64,000 nucleotides of DNA from Beroe forskalii (GCA_011033025.1 WFMF01000417.1:62001-126000); one strand, 5' to 3'. Shown: positions 35,190 through 46,208, counted from the first letter of the stretch. Program-made: numbers and translations. The notes: generated from the sequence alone by a model not told the origin.

Positions 35190-36626
35190 CCAGGTGCCAG
35201 TCTAATGCAGGTCTAGCGCCAGTTTAATGCTGGTCTTACGCCAGTCTAGTGCAGGTCTAATGCAGGTTTGGCGCCGGTTTTGTGCAGGTTTAGCGCCGGT
35301 TTAGCGCGGGGCCAGCGCCAGTCTAATGCAGGTCCTGTGCCACTCTAATGCAGGTCTAGCGCCGGTTTGGTGCAGGTCCAGCGCCGGTTGAGCGCGGGTA
35401 CAGCGCTGGTGCAATGCAGGTCTAGCGCCGGTTTAATGCAGGTCTTGTGCCAGTCTAGTGCCACTCTAATGCAGGTCTAGCGCCGGTTTGGTGCAGGTCC
35501 AGCGCTGGTTTAGCGCGGGTGCAGCGCTGGTCCAATGCACCTCGGATGCTATCTCAATATTACTTGTGCATTTCATACAGATTTGGCGCCGATTAAATTA
35601 TGCAGGTTTGACGTCTTTTCATGAATGTTTGGCGCTGTTTTAATGCAGGTGCAACGCCATTCCAATACGGGTTTGGCGCCGGTTTCATGCAGGTTTAGCA
35701 TGTTCAATTCTATGCCCCATGACTCTTCATAATAATAATAAATAATGGTTACCGGTGGTAACTAACGTACTTCATCATTGTTACCGGTGGTAACTAACAT
35801 ACGTTACCATGGTTACCGATGGTAACTTACGTACATAACCATGGTTATCTGCGGTAACTGACGAACGTTACCATGGTTACCGGTGGTTAATAACGTACGT
35901 TACCATGGTTACCGACCTGGTAACTAACGTGGGTTACCATGGTTACCGATGGTAGCTAACGTACGTTACCATGGTTACCGGTGGTAACTTAGGTGGGTTA
36001 CCATGGTTACTAATGGTAATTAACGTGGGTTATCATGGTTAACGGTGGTCACTGGTCACTAACGTAATAACGTATGTTACTATGGTTACCGATGGGAGCT
36101 AACGGACGTTACCATGGTTTATACCGGTGGTCCCTAACGGACGTTACCATGGCTAACGGTGGTAACTAACCTGCATTGGAATGGCGTTGCACCTGCATTA
36201 AAACAGCGCCAAACATGCATGAAACGACGTCAAACCTGCATAAAATGCATTAGTAATATTGAGATAGCATCCGAGGTGCATTGGACCAGCGCTGCACCCG
36301 CGCTAAACCAGCGCTGGACCTGCACCAAACCGGCGCTAGACCTGCATTAGAGTGGCACTAGACTGGCACAAGACCTGCATTAAACCGGCGCTAGACCTGC
36401 ATTGCACCAGCGCTGTACCCGCGCTCAACCGGCGCTGGACCTGCACCAAACCGGCGCTAGACCTGCATTAGAGTGGCACAGGACCTGCATTAGACTGGCG
36501 CTGGCCCCACGCTAAACCGGCGCTAAACCTGCACAAAACCGGCGCCAAAGCTGCATTAGACCTGCACTAGACTGGCGTTAGACCTGCATTAAACCGGCGC
36601 TAGACCTGCATTAGACTGGCGCCTGG
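35190..36626. mobile_element. 1.44-kb fold-back element inserted in the LINE
   Basis: Two near-identical inverted arms of about 500 bp, 35190 to ~35700 and ~36170 to 36626, surround a tandem core. The ends read CCAGGTGCCAGTCTAATGC and, inverted, CCAGGCGCCAGTCTAATGC. Arms consist of ~12-bp words such as GGTCTAGCGCC, GGTTTAATGCA and GGTCCAGCGC. Outside the ends the LINE frame continues on both sides, proving insertion. The flanks (GTAACTTGT and AAAAAGTGG) show no target duplication, so a few bases may have been lost. No coding capacity. Arms made of short subrepeats resemble Foldback-type elements. Confidence 0.88.
35748..36168. repeat. 32-bp palindromic minisatellite at the centre of the fold-back element
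   Basis: About thirteen units of GTTACCATGGTTACCG followed by GTGGTAACTAACGTAC. Each unit contains its own inverted halves (GGTTACC/GGTAACT), so the core can form many small hairpins or one long one. Confidence 0.85.
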
Positions 36627-39400
36627 AAAAAGTGGCAAACGGATCTATGCCCGTTCTATCTGTTCTCGCACAGGCTAATCTCTCGTCATTATTATATTCA
36701 TGTCTAAAGTGCATATAACAACTTTTTTCAACATTTATATGGAGCTGATTAGCGTACATATACATAAATAGCATTCAAAACTATTTGAGATTTTTCATAG
36801 ACTTCTTTCTCAGTGCTACCAGAAACAAAGATATTTGTATCATCAGCATATAATACAAATTTTCCTAATTTTGAAGTCATCACGATATCGTTTACATATA
36901 TCAAAAACAGTAAAGGTCCTAAAACTGACCCTTGTGGAACACCATATTCCATATTACATTCATCAGAATGTTCTGACTGAAACTTTGTGGTTTGTACCCT
37001 ACCTGAAAGATAGCTTTTCATCAATTTGAGACTAATGCCTCTGATACCATAGAAGTTTAGTTTGTGGATAAGTTTTTCATGGGATATGGTGTCAAATGCT
37101 TTACTAAGGTCGATAAAAATCCCAATAACATGCCTCTTTTCCTCAATTTCGTCAATAATCTGTTTAACAGAGAAGTTTACCGCATGACTTGTGGAGTGAT
37201 TTTTTCGGAAGCCATATTGATTTTCATAAATAGTATTGTTTGCTGTGAAGAAACTGTACAAACGATTATAAATCAATTTCTCTAAGATTTTTCCAAAAAG
37301 AGGGAGTGTAGATACTGGTCTATAATTATCAAGGTATCTTGAGTCACCCTTTTTGAAGATTGGTGTTACTGAGGCTTTCTTTAATACGCTAGGAAAAATA
37401 CCATTCATAAGAAAGTAATTGAAAAATTTAGAAAGGGGCCCAAGTAGGGTTCCTGATGTCTTTTTTATGAGTGAGATTGGGATATCACTGGCTTTACCGT
37501 TTTCAAGGTTTTTAACTATATCAGCAACTTCGTCTATAGTGCAGGGAGACATGAAAAAGCTGTTGCACGATTTTTTCTTTGGATCTAAAAATTTCCAGAA
37601 GCTATCGCCTGGTCCTTCAAGACCTGTTGTCAGAGTAGAAGAATATACTTTTGTGTTAAGGTTCCTAGCAATAGATGAGAAGAATATATTAAACTCCTTG
37701 GCAATAACCCTTCTATCTCTTACCATTTCACCATTGATTATGAATGAATCTTTGATGTTAACTTTTGATTTTCCCCTCAGTTCATTGATCAGTTTCCAGG
37801 TTTTTTTCATGTCTCCCTGTACATTTTCGAATTTCTTATAGTAATAAGATTTCTTGGCCTGCTTAATAACCTTTTTTAGCTCAAATCGGAAGTTCCTGTA
37901 ACGTTGATAAAGTTCATCATCCCCCTGTTTGTTATGCTCGTTACAAGACTTTTTCCACTGCTCATAGAAGTAAATTTTGCGCTGCACTGAGGCAATGATT
38001 CCATTTGTTATCCACGGGTTAAATAATCTGTTCCTTTTTGAATTTGAATAAACTTTTTCATCGATTAAAAAATGGGTGTCAATTTTTCCGTGGAGGAACG
38101 ATACAAAGCCATTGAAATTGTGTTCATGGAATTCATAATTTTGGTGATGACTCGCAATTTTATTTTCTACATCGGAGATAAATTTATCTACATTCGTTTC
38201 ACAGAAATCGTATTTTGGAAGTCTCTTCTCAGGTTTTGCATCACTGTTGGAGCTACATTCAAAAACATTGAAAATTGGGGAGTGGTGTGAGACTCTTGAC
38301 TTGAGAACGCCTGACAAGAGCAATTTATCAGTTGAGTTAATCAGTATGTTGTCTATGAGGGAGGCTTTACAACCAGGCCTTTCATGGGTAGCTATAGATA
38401 CTGTTGGGATCAAGTTTCTCTCGTAGATCAATTGCTCAAACTCGTCACTTCCCTTGCTGAGTAAGTCGATGTTGTAGTCTCCAGTTATATGAACGTTTTT
38501 ATCAGGCAATTCCTTAAGAAGATCCTCAAATTCTTTATAAAATGTTTTTTGATCACCACTTGGTGGTCGGTAAACAACGCCAATAATTTGAGGAGAATCA
38601 GTGCTGGTTACTTCTATGAACAGAGACTCTAAGTTTTGAGTACAATGACAAAATTTCTCAATTCTAGTGAATTGGTGGTCATTAGTTATGTATATTCCCA
38701 GGCCACTACCTTTAGATTTGTTTGCAATTTTCGAGTTATACTCTGACTCGTAACCAGGTATACCATACAGCTCTTTATTTTCAACATCGCAATTTGTTTC
38801 AGCTAATGCTATCACATTGAATTTCAAGTCATACTGACATATATCGGCAAGAAAGCTATCAAAATTGGAGCTATTCCCATCAATATTATTAAAAGCAATT
38901 GAAAACGTGCTTTTTGTTTTCGAAATACGATCTCTGGCAGTTTTAAGGCCAGTTTTGTCATATGACTTGCAATCATTGAGTATGTCAGAGATTGTTTTAA
39001 CATCATCTAGTTGCTGCATATCAAACTGGTCATGCCTGTCTGTTTCTAAGTCAATGAACGGATTATACCGTGGAATAGAGTTCAATATACAGTCAGCACA
39101 TTGCCATTGCCTTGTCAGATGATTGAATTTGAAACTTGATTTTGAGCATTCTGCATGGTATATAGTTTGACATTTTTGACAAGAAATAATACGGTTATGA
39201 GTCAGAATATACTTATTGCACACTTTACAACTCTCTCTTTCAATTCTTATATTGAACTCCTCATCATGATGATTGGTAACCATTATGACTTGGTATGTTC
39301 TGGCCTTCAGATCTCCTTCGGGAATCAGTACCACTACCTTCTAAAGCCCTCCTATAGTCCTATAGCTTCCATGCCCTCCACTAAAACGATTTGCAGACTC

Positions 39401-39848
39401 GGCCGATTGAGCTGAAAATTTGCACACCATCCATGGACGACCTTAGAAAGACATACCACACTTCAGAATCCCGAAATCAGCCATTTTCTGTCTGTTATGG
39501 GGGGTAAAAATCGCGTTTTTCGGCTTAAAAACTGCCTTTTTTCACCCTTTATTGGGCGTAGATGTCTCATGGGTGGTCAAATAGAAGTGTATCTGGTCAT
39601 AAATTATGCACCTGAAACCACTGAACCAATGATATTCGCCAGTTTTCCTTTGTTTTCCTGTAAAATCCAAAAAACCCTATTTTTACCTCTCCAAACAGTG
39701 ATCCAGGACGTTCTTCATTAGTTCATTTCTGAGCCACCCAAGATCCGAAATCGAAAAACTTTGGCCGATTGAGCTGAAAATTTGCACGCCATCCATGGAC
39801 GACCTAAGAAAGACATACCACACTTCGGAATCCCGAAATCAGCCATTT
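39401..39848 (+). repeat. ~353-bp satellite, block beyond the LINE (about 1.3 copies)
   Basis: It resumes exactly where the array at 33511 stopped. It includes one complete unit turn (CACCCAAGATCCGAAATCG at about 39736) and ends in the phrase AGCCATTTTCT, where the sequence passes into the 335-bp satellite (AGCATTTTCTTAGTTGG). Confidence 0.92.
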
Positions 39849-42800
39849 TCTTAGTTGGATCAAACTGTACTGACCTGCAAAATTTCATGAGTTAACTAGT
39901 AAGTTTATTAGGACGACCCCCCCACCCCCGAGATACTGATCAAAATTCAGAAAATACTTCGACACAATTGGACTTGAGGAAAACTCTGTGTATAAATGCA
40001 TCATTATTTGGTTCTAGTACACTTTCTGGAAGGCAGTCACATGGGAAAAAGCAGTTGTCAGCCTTATTTTTGGTCCTTGTGGACAATTATAGACAAAAAA
40101 GTCCATTTTACGCCAAAAAATGGGGTTTTTAAGAGGCTGTAAATCGTGAAAATGGCCGAAATTCAAAATTCTGAAAGCAGCATTTTCTTAGTTGGATCAA
40201 ACTGTACTGACCTGCAAAATTTCATGAGTTAACTAGTAAGTTTATTAGGACGACCCCCCCCCCAAGATACTGATCAAAATTCAGAAAATACTTCGACACA
40301 ATTGGACTTGGGAAAACTCTGTGTATAAATGCATCATTATTTGGTTCTAGTACACTCTCTGGAAGGCAGTCACATGGGAAAAACAGTTTTCAGCCTTATT
40401 TTTGGTCCTTGTGGACGATTATAGATCAAAAAAGTCCATTTAGGCCCAAAAATGGGGTTTTAAGAGAGCTGTAAATCGTGAAAATGGCCCAAAATTAAAA
40501 ATTCTGAAAGCAGCATTTTCTTAGTTGGATCAAACTGTACTGACCTGCAAAATTTCATGAGTTAACTAGTAAGTTTTATTAGGAGGACCCCCCCCGCCCC
40601 CGAGATACTGATCAAAATTCAAGAAAATACTGCGACACAATTGGACTTGGGAAAACTCTGTGTATAAATGCATCATTATTTGGTTCTAGTACACTCTCTG
40701 GAAGGCAGTCACATGGGAAAAAGCAGTTTTCAGCCTTATTTTTGGTCCTTGTGGACAATTATAGACAAAAAAAGTCCATTTTAGGCCAAAAATGGGGTTT
40801 TTAAGAGGCTGTAAATCGTGAAAATGGCCGAAATTCAAAATTCTGAAAGCAGCATTTTCTTAGTTGGATCAAACTGTACTGACCTGCAAAATTTCATGAG
40901 TTAACTAGTAAGTTTATTAGGACGACCCCCCCTCCCCCGAGATACTGATCAAAATTCAGAAAATACTTCGACACAATTGGACTTGGGGAAAACTCTGTGT
41001 ATAAATGCATCATTATTTGGTTCTAGTACACTCTCTGGAAGGCAGTCACATGGGAAAAAGCAGTTTTCAGCCTTATTTTTGGTCCTTGTGGACAATCATA
41101 GACAAAAAAGTCCATTTTAGGCTAAAAATGGGGGTTTTTAAGAGGCTGTAAATCGTGAAAATGGCGAAATTCAAAATTCTGAAAGCAGCATTTTTCTTAG
41201 TTGGATCAAACTGTACTGACCTGCAAAATTTCATGAGTTAACTAGTAAGTTTATTAGGACGACCCCCCCCCCCAAGATACTGATCAAAATTCAGAAAATA
41301 CTCTGACACAATTGGACTTGGGGAAAACTCTGTGTATAAATGCATCATTATTTGGTTCTAGTACACTCTCTGGAAGGCAGTCACATGGGAAAAAGCAGTT
41401 TTCAGCCTTATTTTTGGTCCTTGTGGACAATCATAGTCAAAAAAGTCCATTTTAGGCCCAAAAATGGGGTTTTAAGAGGCTGTAAATCGTGAAAATGGCC
41501 AAAATTCAAAATTCTGAAAGCAGCATTTTCTTAGTTGGATCAAACTGTACTGACCTGCAAAATTTCATGAGTTAACTAGTAAGTTTACTAGGAGGACCCC
41601 CAAGATACTGATCATAATTCAGGAAATACTCTGACACAATTGGACTTGGGAAAAACTCTGTGTATAAATGCATCATTATTTGGTTCTAGTACACTCTCTG
41701 GAAGGCAGTCACATGGGAAAATGCAGTTTTCAGCCTTATTTTTGGTCCTTGTGGACAATCATAGTCAAAAAAGTCCATTTTAGGCCAAAAATGGGGTTTT
41801 TAAGAGGCTGTAAATCGTGAAAATGGCCGAAATTCAAAATTCTGAAAGCAGCATTTTCTTAGTTGGATCAAACTGTACTGACCTGCAAAATTTCATGAGT
41901 TAACTAGTAAGTTTAATAGGAGGACCCCCCCCCGAGATACTGATCAAAATTCAGAAAATACTGCGACACAATCGGACTTGGGGAAAACTCTGTGTATAAA
42001 TGCATCATTATTTGGTTCTAGTACACTCTCTGGAAGGCAGTCACATGGGAAAAAGCAGTTTTCAGCCTTATTTTTGGTCCTTGTGGACAATCATAGTCAA
42101 AAAAAGTCCATTTTAGGCCAAAAATGGGGTTTTAAGAGGCTGTAAATCGTGAAAATGGCCGAAATTCAAAATTCTGAAAGCAGCATTTTCTTAGTTGGAT
42201 CAAACTGTACTGACCTGCAAAATTTCATGAGTTAACTAGTAAGTTTATTAATAGGACGACCCCCCCCCCCCAAAATACTGATCAAAATTCGGAAAATACT
42301 GCGACACAATCGGACTTGGGGAAAACTCTGTGTATAAATGCATCATTATTTGGTTCTAGTACACTCTCTGGAAGGCAGTCACATGGGCAAAAGCAGTTTT
42401 CAGCCTTATTTTTGGTCCTTGTGGACAATCATAGTCAAAAAGTCCATTTTAGGCCCAAAAATGGGGGTTTAAGAGGCTGTAAATCGTGAAAATGGCCGAA
42501 ATTCAAAATTCTGAAAGCAGCATTTTCTTAGTTGGATCAAACTGTACTGACCTGCAAAATTTCATGAGTTAACTAGTAAGTTTAATAGGACGACCCCCCC
42601 CCCTCCCCCGAGATACTGATCAAAATTCAGAAAATACTGCGACACAATCGGACTTGGGGAAAACTCTGTGTATAAATGCATCATTATTTGGTTCTAGTAC
42701 ACTCTCTGGAAGGCAGTCACATGGGAAAAAGCAGTTTTCAGCCTTATTTTTGGTCCTTTCGGACAATCATAGTCAAAAAAGTCTATTTCAGGCCCAAAAA

Positions 42801-42945
42801 TGGGGGTTTTTAACAGGCTGTAAATCGTGAAAATGGCCGAAATTCAAAATTCTGAAAGCAACATTTTCTTAGTTGGATCAAACTGTACTGACCTGCAAAA
42901 TTTCATGAGTTATCTAGTAAGTTTATTAGGACGAAAACCCCAATT
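39849..42945 (+). repeat. ~335-bp C-tract satellite, main array (about 9.3 copies)
   Basis: The landmark TTAGTTGGATCAAACTG occurs at 39849, 40191, 40520, 40859, 41196, 41531, 41859, 42191, 42527 and 42868, with periods of 328-342 bp. Each unit has a variable C run after GGACGA or GGAGGA. Units are very similar, so this array is younger or better homogenised than the one at 2985-3827. Non-coding. A single diverged inverted copy lies in an HTATIP2 intron (58519-58880). Confidence 0.95.
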
Positions 42946-43130
42946 TTTACCCGAAATCCAAAAAGCAGGCGCTTTGACCGATTGAGCTGAAACTTTGCAC
43001 GCCATTCATGGAAGACCTACAATAGACATACCATACTTCCATACTTCAGATTCCCGAAATCAGCCATTTTCTTCTTTTATAGGATAAAGATCGCGTTTTC
43101 GGCCTTTAAACTGCCTTTTTTCACCCCTTT
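42946..43130 (+). repeat. Diverged partial copy of the 353-bp satellite
   Basis: CGATTGAGCTGAAACTTTGCA, CGAAATCAGCCATTTTCT and AAACTGCCTTTTTTCACCCC match the 353-bp unit in order with many changes. It closes the satellite block on the right. Confidence 0.75.
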
Positions 43131-43173
43131 CTCCCCTTTCCACTCCTTCCTGCTAACCCCCTCTTCACCTCAG

Positions 43174-43353
43174 TGGTACACTACGCTCAACAATCCGTTC
43201 GATGAAGGGTTCAGGATGAGGTTGACCCAAGGCCTGGATAACCCTGATGAGATCCGGGGACGTCTCAACAAGCTCCAAGCGCCTGAGGAGTACATGTCTC
43301 ACTTGCCGGAGGAAGACTTCGTGGCGAGCAACCAGGGAGTCAGGGGCCTTTGA
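43174..43353 (+). CDS. Possible orphan terminal exon, 59 codons
   Basis: After a long pyrimidine-rich tract (about 43126-43173, ending CTTCACCTCAG) the plus strand has 59 in-frame codons and a TGA. It reads WYTTLNNPFDEGF, then RMRLTQGLDNPDEIRGRL, then LQAPEEYMSHLPEEDF. Composition (acidic, GC-richer than its surroundings, no low complexity) and the fitting splice acceptor suggest a real last exon. I do not recognise the protein. No matching upstream exon is visible for at least 3 kb because that space is satellite. It may be an exon of a gene with a very long repeat-filled intron, or a relic. Confidence 0.4.
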   Translation, partial: WYTTLNNPFDEGFRMRLTQGLDNPDEIRGRLNKLQAPEEYMSHLPEEDFVASNQGVRGL

Positions 43354-43379
43354 GAGGTGCTTGCTACTCTGCTGAACTA

Positions 43380-43924
43380 GGGGCTAAACGAACACGGTTC
43401 TAAATAGAAATGTAAAAAAACTAAATCCTTTCATTGTCAGAACTGATGCTTCGAGGACATCATTCCATTTCCCGTGCGAAGTTGTCGGCTGTTGACAGAC
43501 CCTCGTGAGGATTCAGCGCCGCGCCGAGCGCTGATTCTCGTCGACTTTCGTCAGCGGGTCAGACAACGTCTGACAAGAGCGAAGTTGTGAACATTTTATG
43601 CGCATTTTGTAGAGTAACAATCATTTTGAAGTTGAACTACCGAGGCTCGAAGTGAAAAATTGTAAAGCAACGTTCCCTAGAATAATCTAATTTGTACTCA
43701 ATTTTTTTTTCCGCTAAAATCATCAACAGCTGTTGATGATTGGCAAACCTTAAGGTGTTTTAAAAGTCAATCACTTTAACCATCGGGTGTGAAAAGAATC
43801 ATTTAAAGTGCTTTATCATATAATATCGTAAAAATGTTAGAACCCATTCGTATCTGATTCTGAATTGTCATAATTTTCCCTTTTCATTAGCCGTTGAGGA
43901 AGTGAAAATTGAAAGTGAATTAAT
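43380..43924. other. Non-coding, with a palindromic module shared with 53320-53400
   Basis: Around 43490-43580, TTGACAGACCCTCGTGAGG, TCAGCGCCGCGCC and GTCAGCGGGTCAGACAACG match, inverted, a segment at about 53320-53400, so both belong to one dispersed family. The rest is AT-rich with no gene. Confidence 0.55.
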
Positions 43925-44420
43925 ATTGGTCGATGACCAGTCATCCTAGATGCACTCAAAAGCACCCCAAACGCACCTTAGATGCATCCTCAACCGATAA
44001 CCCTCGACGAACCCTACCTGCACCCTCAACGCACCCTATCTGCAGTCTGCACCCCTTCAAATCAGTGAGCACCTTATAAAATTAAATAGACCCTAAATAA
44101 GCCTTAGGTGCCCTTTATCGCACCCCAAATCCACCCGATATGGTCAATGACCAGTCACACGATGCACCCTAGATGCAGGTTCTAGATGCATCTTAAATGC
44201 ACACCAAATGATCCAGGTGTGCCCTCTATAAAGTTTAACATCTAAGCGAACCCCTATCTGCACCCTTAATGCTCCCGAAATGCACCCTAAACACACCTCT
44301 ATTGCCCTTTTTTAACTTTTTGCACACCAAATGCACCCTATTTGGTCGATGACCACCCTAAACGCACCCTATTTGCAACTTAAATGCCCATCTCTGAACC
44401 GACGTGCATCGGGCGACTGT
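43925..44420 (+). repeat. Degenerate GCACCCTA-type minisatellite
   Basis: Loose repetition of TGCACCCTAAACGCACC and TAGATGCA words with three copies of TGGTCRATGACCA (about 43929, 44139 and 44342). Old and diverged; no coding frame. Confidence 0.65.
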
Positions 44421-44553
44421 TCATCATCATGGACCTTAATATTGTGATATGATTTTTGCCTATGTCATAAACTAACACTTACGATTATATTTATTACGTT
44501 TAAAACATAATTCGAATTGAATTTTTTACTTGTTTTCTGAAAAAAAGCTGGGT

Positions 44554-44690
44554 ATGTGTCCCATATAACTCTGGCTGAGTAACGTCACAGACCTAGAAGT
44601 AGACGTCAATATTTTTGTATCCTAAACCTAATTATTTGTTTAACTTTATTGCCCTAACCAAAACCCTAACATTAGTAGTATTAGCCAATT
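44554..44690 (+). mobile_element. Diverged one-ended relative of the 244-bp element at 46418
   Basis: GGGTATGTGTCCCATATAAC, GAGTAACGTCACAGA, CGTCAATATTTTTGTATCC and CCCTAACCAAAACCCTAAC occur in the same order as in the left part of 46418-46661. No matching right end follows. It is probably an old truncated copy. Confidence 0.6.
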
Positions 44691-44993
44691 TTGAGGGTAC
44701 TTATAAGCGTGCAATAATTTGTAACAGTGCATGACTGATTTGATTGTTTGTTTTGGCAGGGGAATAATTTCATCTCTGCTCATCGTGCAATAACTAATAA
44801 TAGCCCATTTTGCAATTAAAATGCTCATGCAAATAAGTTGAATTGAAAGTGCAATAATTTATAATAGAGCATTTTGCAATTAAAATGCTCATGCAAATAA
44901 GTTCTATTATTGTACTCCTAAAAATTTTGCTCTAAATAGCTATGGGATGATGATTATAGAACTCTCTGACGTTTTCATGCGGGTCTATAATAT

Positions 44994-45126
44994 ATAGACA
45001 CTTGCCTGATCGGGTCTATATTGGTTTAGACTCTCGCCCTACGGGCTCGGGCCAAAACCGGATACATCCCTTGGGCTAACGTCCTCTGGAAGTATCCCAA
45101 AATGGACCCGATAGGCGCGTGTCTAT
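44994..45126. repeat. Palindrome with outer stem and inner hairpins
   Basis: ATAGACACTTGCC then TGATCGGGTC (44994-45016) pairs with GACCCGATAGGCG then CGTGTCTAT (45105-45126), about 19 of 22. Inside, GCCCTACGGGC and GGATAC...GTATCC form further hairpins. The design resembles the multi-armed palindromes at 19829 and 46044 but is less regular. Confidence 0.65.
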
Positions 45127-45950
45127 GTATTTTACAGATTCGTCCGGGTTACTGCGTGAGGATTTAGCCAGCGGGAGGGGATAAAAAATAGAGCGATAGA
45201 CACGCTGACAAAATCGCCTCTATTAAATACATTCACTGTCTCTATTGCATAGTTTCAGTGTATTGTACTCCTTTCAAAATACACACACTCTCACTAGCAA
45301 ATGTATACCAAATCAAATGCAAATGTTTCGTTCCCGCGAGAATCTCTCTAAACATGTAATTACCGTCCCACGTGACTCGCACACGTGCCACTGTTACTGT
45401 ACCAAATCAAGGTCACGTGTTGCGCGCGCGCACGTGCCACTGGTTTCGGAGCACTATCCTTCAGCAAACGGTTTCTCATTCTCTCATTCACAGTTTCTGT
45501 TTTGTTTCGCCGTTCTAGCTCTGCTTTACTTGTTTTCAGGGCGAGAAAAAGTCCATTTACCTCTTTTGCATGCTCTGCAGATTATATTGCAATGCCCTTA
45601 TTCGTTAATATTGTTTTTGATTCTTTGATTGATATTGTTTTTGTTGTTGCATTTGTTATCGTACAATAGTGCTCTTTAATACATAGTCCTGTTTTATTCA
45701 TAACATTATCAATTATTTCTGTTCATGAACCATCCTTCTCCTTCAGTGATTGCTGATTATTTGTATCATAATTTTCATTGTTTCGTTCCTTTAGTTAACA
45801 AATTGTTTTATTCTAAAAGGCGTATCGTAATGAATTTCAGACTTATTTGTAACACGCAGTAACATGATTTGTAGCTGTCACTGTGCGTCACGTGACCAAC
45901 TTTTTGATATAGCAGCTGTGATTCATCTTTCCACCTTTCATCGAAACTCG
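45127..45950. other. No gene seen
   Basis: Two overlapping plus-strand frames (127 and 94 codons, about 45245-45669) have no domain. They are Leu/Phe-rich only because the DNA is T-rich. Words with ACGTGCC and GCGCGCGC are frequent at 45370-45440. Confidence 0.5.
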
Positions 45951-46043
45951 AAAGTGCAATAATTTATAATAGAGCATTTTGCAATTAAAATGCTCATGCA
46001 AATAAGTTTTAATATCGTCTTCCTCACACATTAATATTTTACT

Positions 46044-46208
46044 GAGCATGGCTTGGGATACGCTAATTACAGTTATTGCACTCGGCTTCGCTTCGTGCAA
46101 TAACTGGGTTTATCGCACTCGGCTTCGCCTCGTGACGATAACCCAAATTATTTGCACTCGGCTTCGCCTCGTGCAATAATTTTTATTAGCGTATCCCAAG
46201 CCATGCTC
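46044..46208. repeat. Four-way-type palindrome: perfect 24-bp stem enclosing three hairpins
   Basis: The outer stem 46044-46067 (GAGCATGGCTTG...) pairs perfectly over 24 bp with 46185-46208. Inside, with almost no spacer, are hairpin 1 (46071-46081 with 46095-46105, perfect 11 bp), hairpin 2 (46106-46144, one T bulge) and hairpin 3 (46145-46182, one T bulge). All three loops carry the same core CACTCGGCTTCGCYTCGTG. Stem sequences differ between hairpins while loops are conserved. The phrase AGCCATGCTCTAAGCGTAT repeats just downstream at about 46237. Confidence 0.9.

Larger units (their letters stand above)
34384..39334 (-). pseudogene. LINE ORF2: PHD-type finger, endonuclease, reverse transcriptase (broken)
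   Basis: The main frame (36749-39334, 861 codons, first codon GTG; first ATG is codon 18) starts with a C4HC3 PHD-type finger (Cys36, 39, 52, 55, His60, Cys63, 79, 82). An apurinic-type endonuclease follows at ~140-375 (ALAETN, YRPPSG, HITGDYNIDLL, SRVSHHSPIF). The reverse transcriptase spans ~560-835 with FIDLSKAFDTISH, YGVPQGSVLGPLLF and YADD at 829-832. After a ~4-bp insertion near 36765 the frame shifts (ANQLHINVEKSCYMHFR), then stops at the fold-back element. The C-terminal part resumes at about 35189 (KVKFLGVIIDEKLKWEEQI) and ends at 34384. The product would copy LINE RNA at a nicked target. This copy carries one frameshift and one 1.4-kb insertion. Confidence 0.92.
33512..39400 (-). 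mobile_element. CR1/L2-like LINE retrotransposon, 5.9 kb, inserted in the 353-bp satellite
   Basis: Read on the minus strand it begins at 39400 with a short 5' region, then an endonuclease-reverse transcriptase frame. It ends with ~850 bp of 3' untranslated sequence and a terminal duplication of AATAATTGTTTACCTA at 33512-33556. The satellite is cut between ACTTTG and GCCGATTG with at most one base duplicated. Lack of a target duplication, a short 3'-terminal repeat and no poly-A are usual for CR1/L2-type elements. The frame is broken by a small frameshift and by the fold-back insertion at 35190-36626, so this copy is dead. The 5' end is probably truncated or very short. Confidence 0.88.
44785..46008. 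repeat. Three copies of a 55-bp hairpin repeat
   Basis: Copies at 44785-44839, 44849-44903 and 45954-46008 begin GTGCAATAA and end GCAAATAAGTT. Each contains the hairpin GAGCATTTTGCAATTAAAATGCTC broken at its centre (first copy has CCCATTTTG). The stretch between the second and third copies holds other features. Confidence 0.85.

Noticed and set aside
45245..45669. Overlapping 127- and 94-codon frames as a membrane protein gene
   Set aside because: Hydrophobicity follows from T-rich codons; two frames overlap, with no splice signals or family resemblance.
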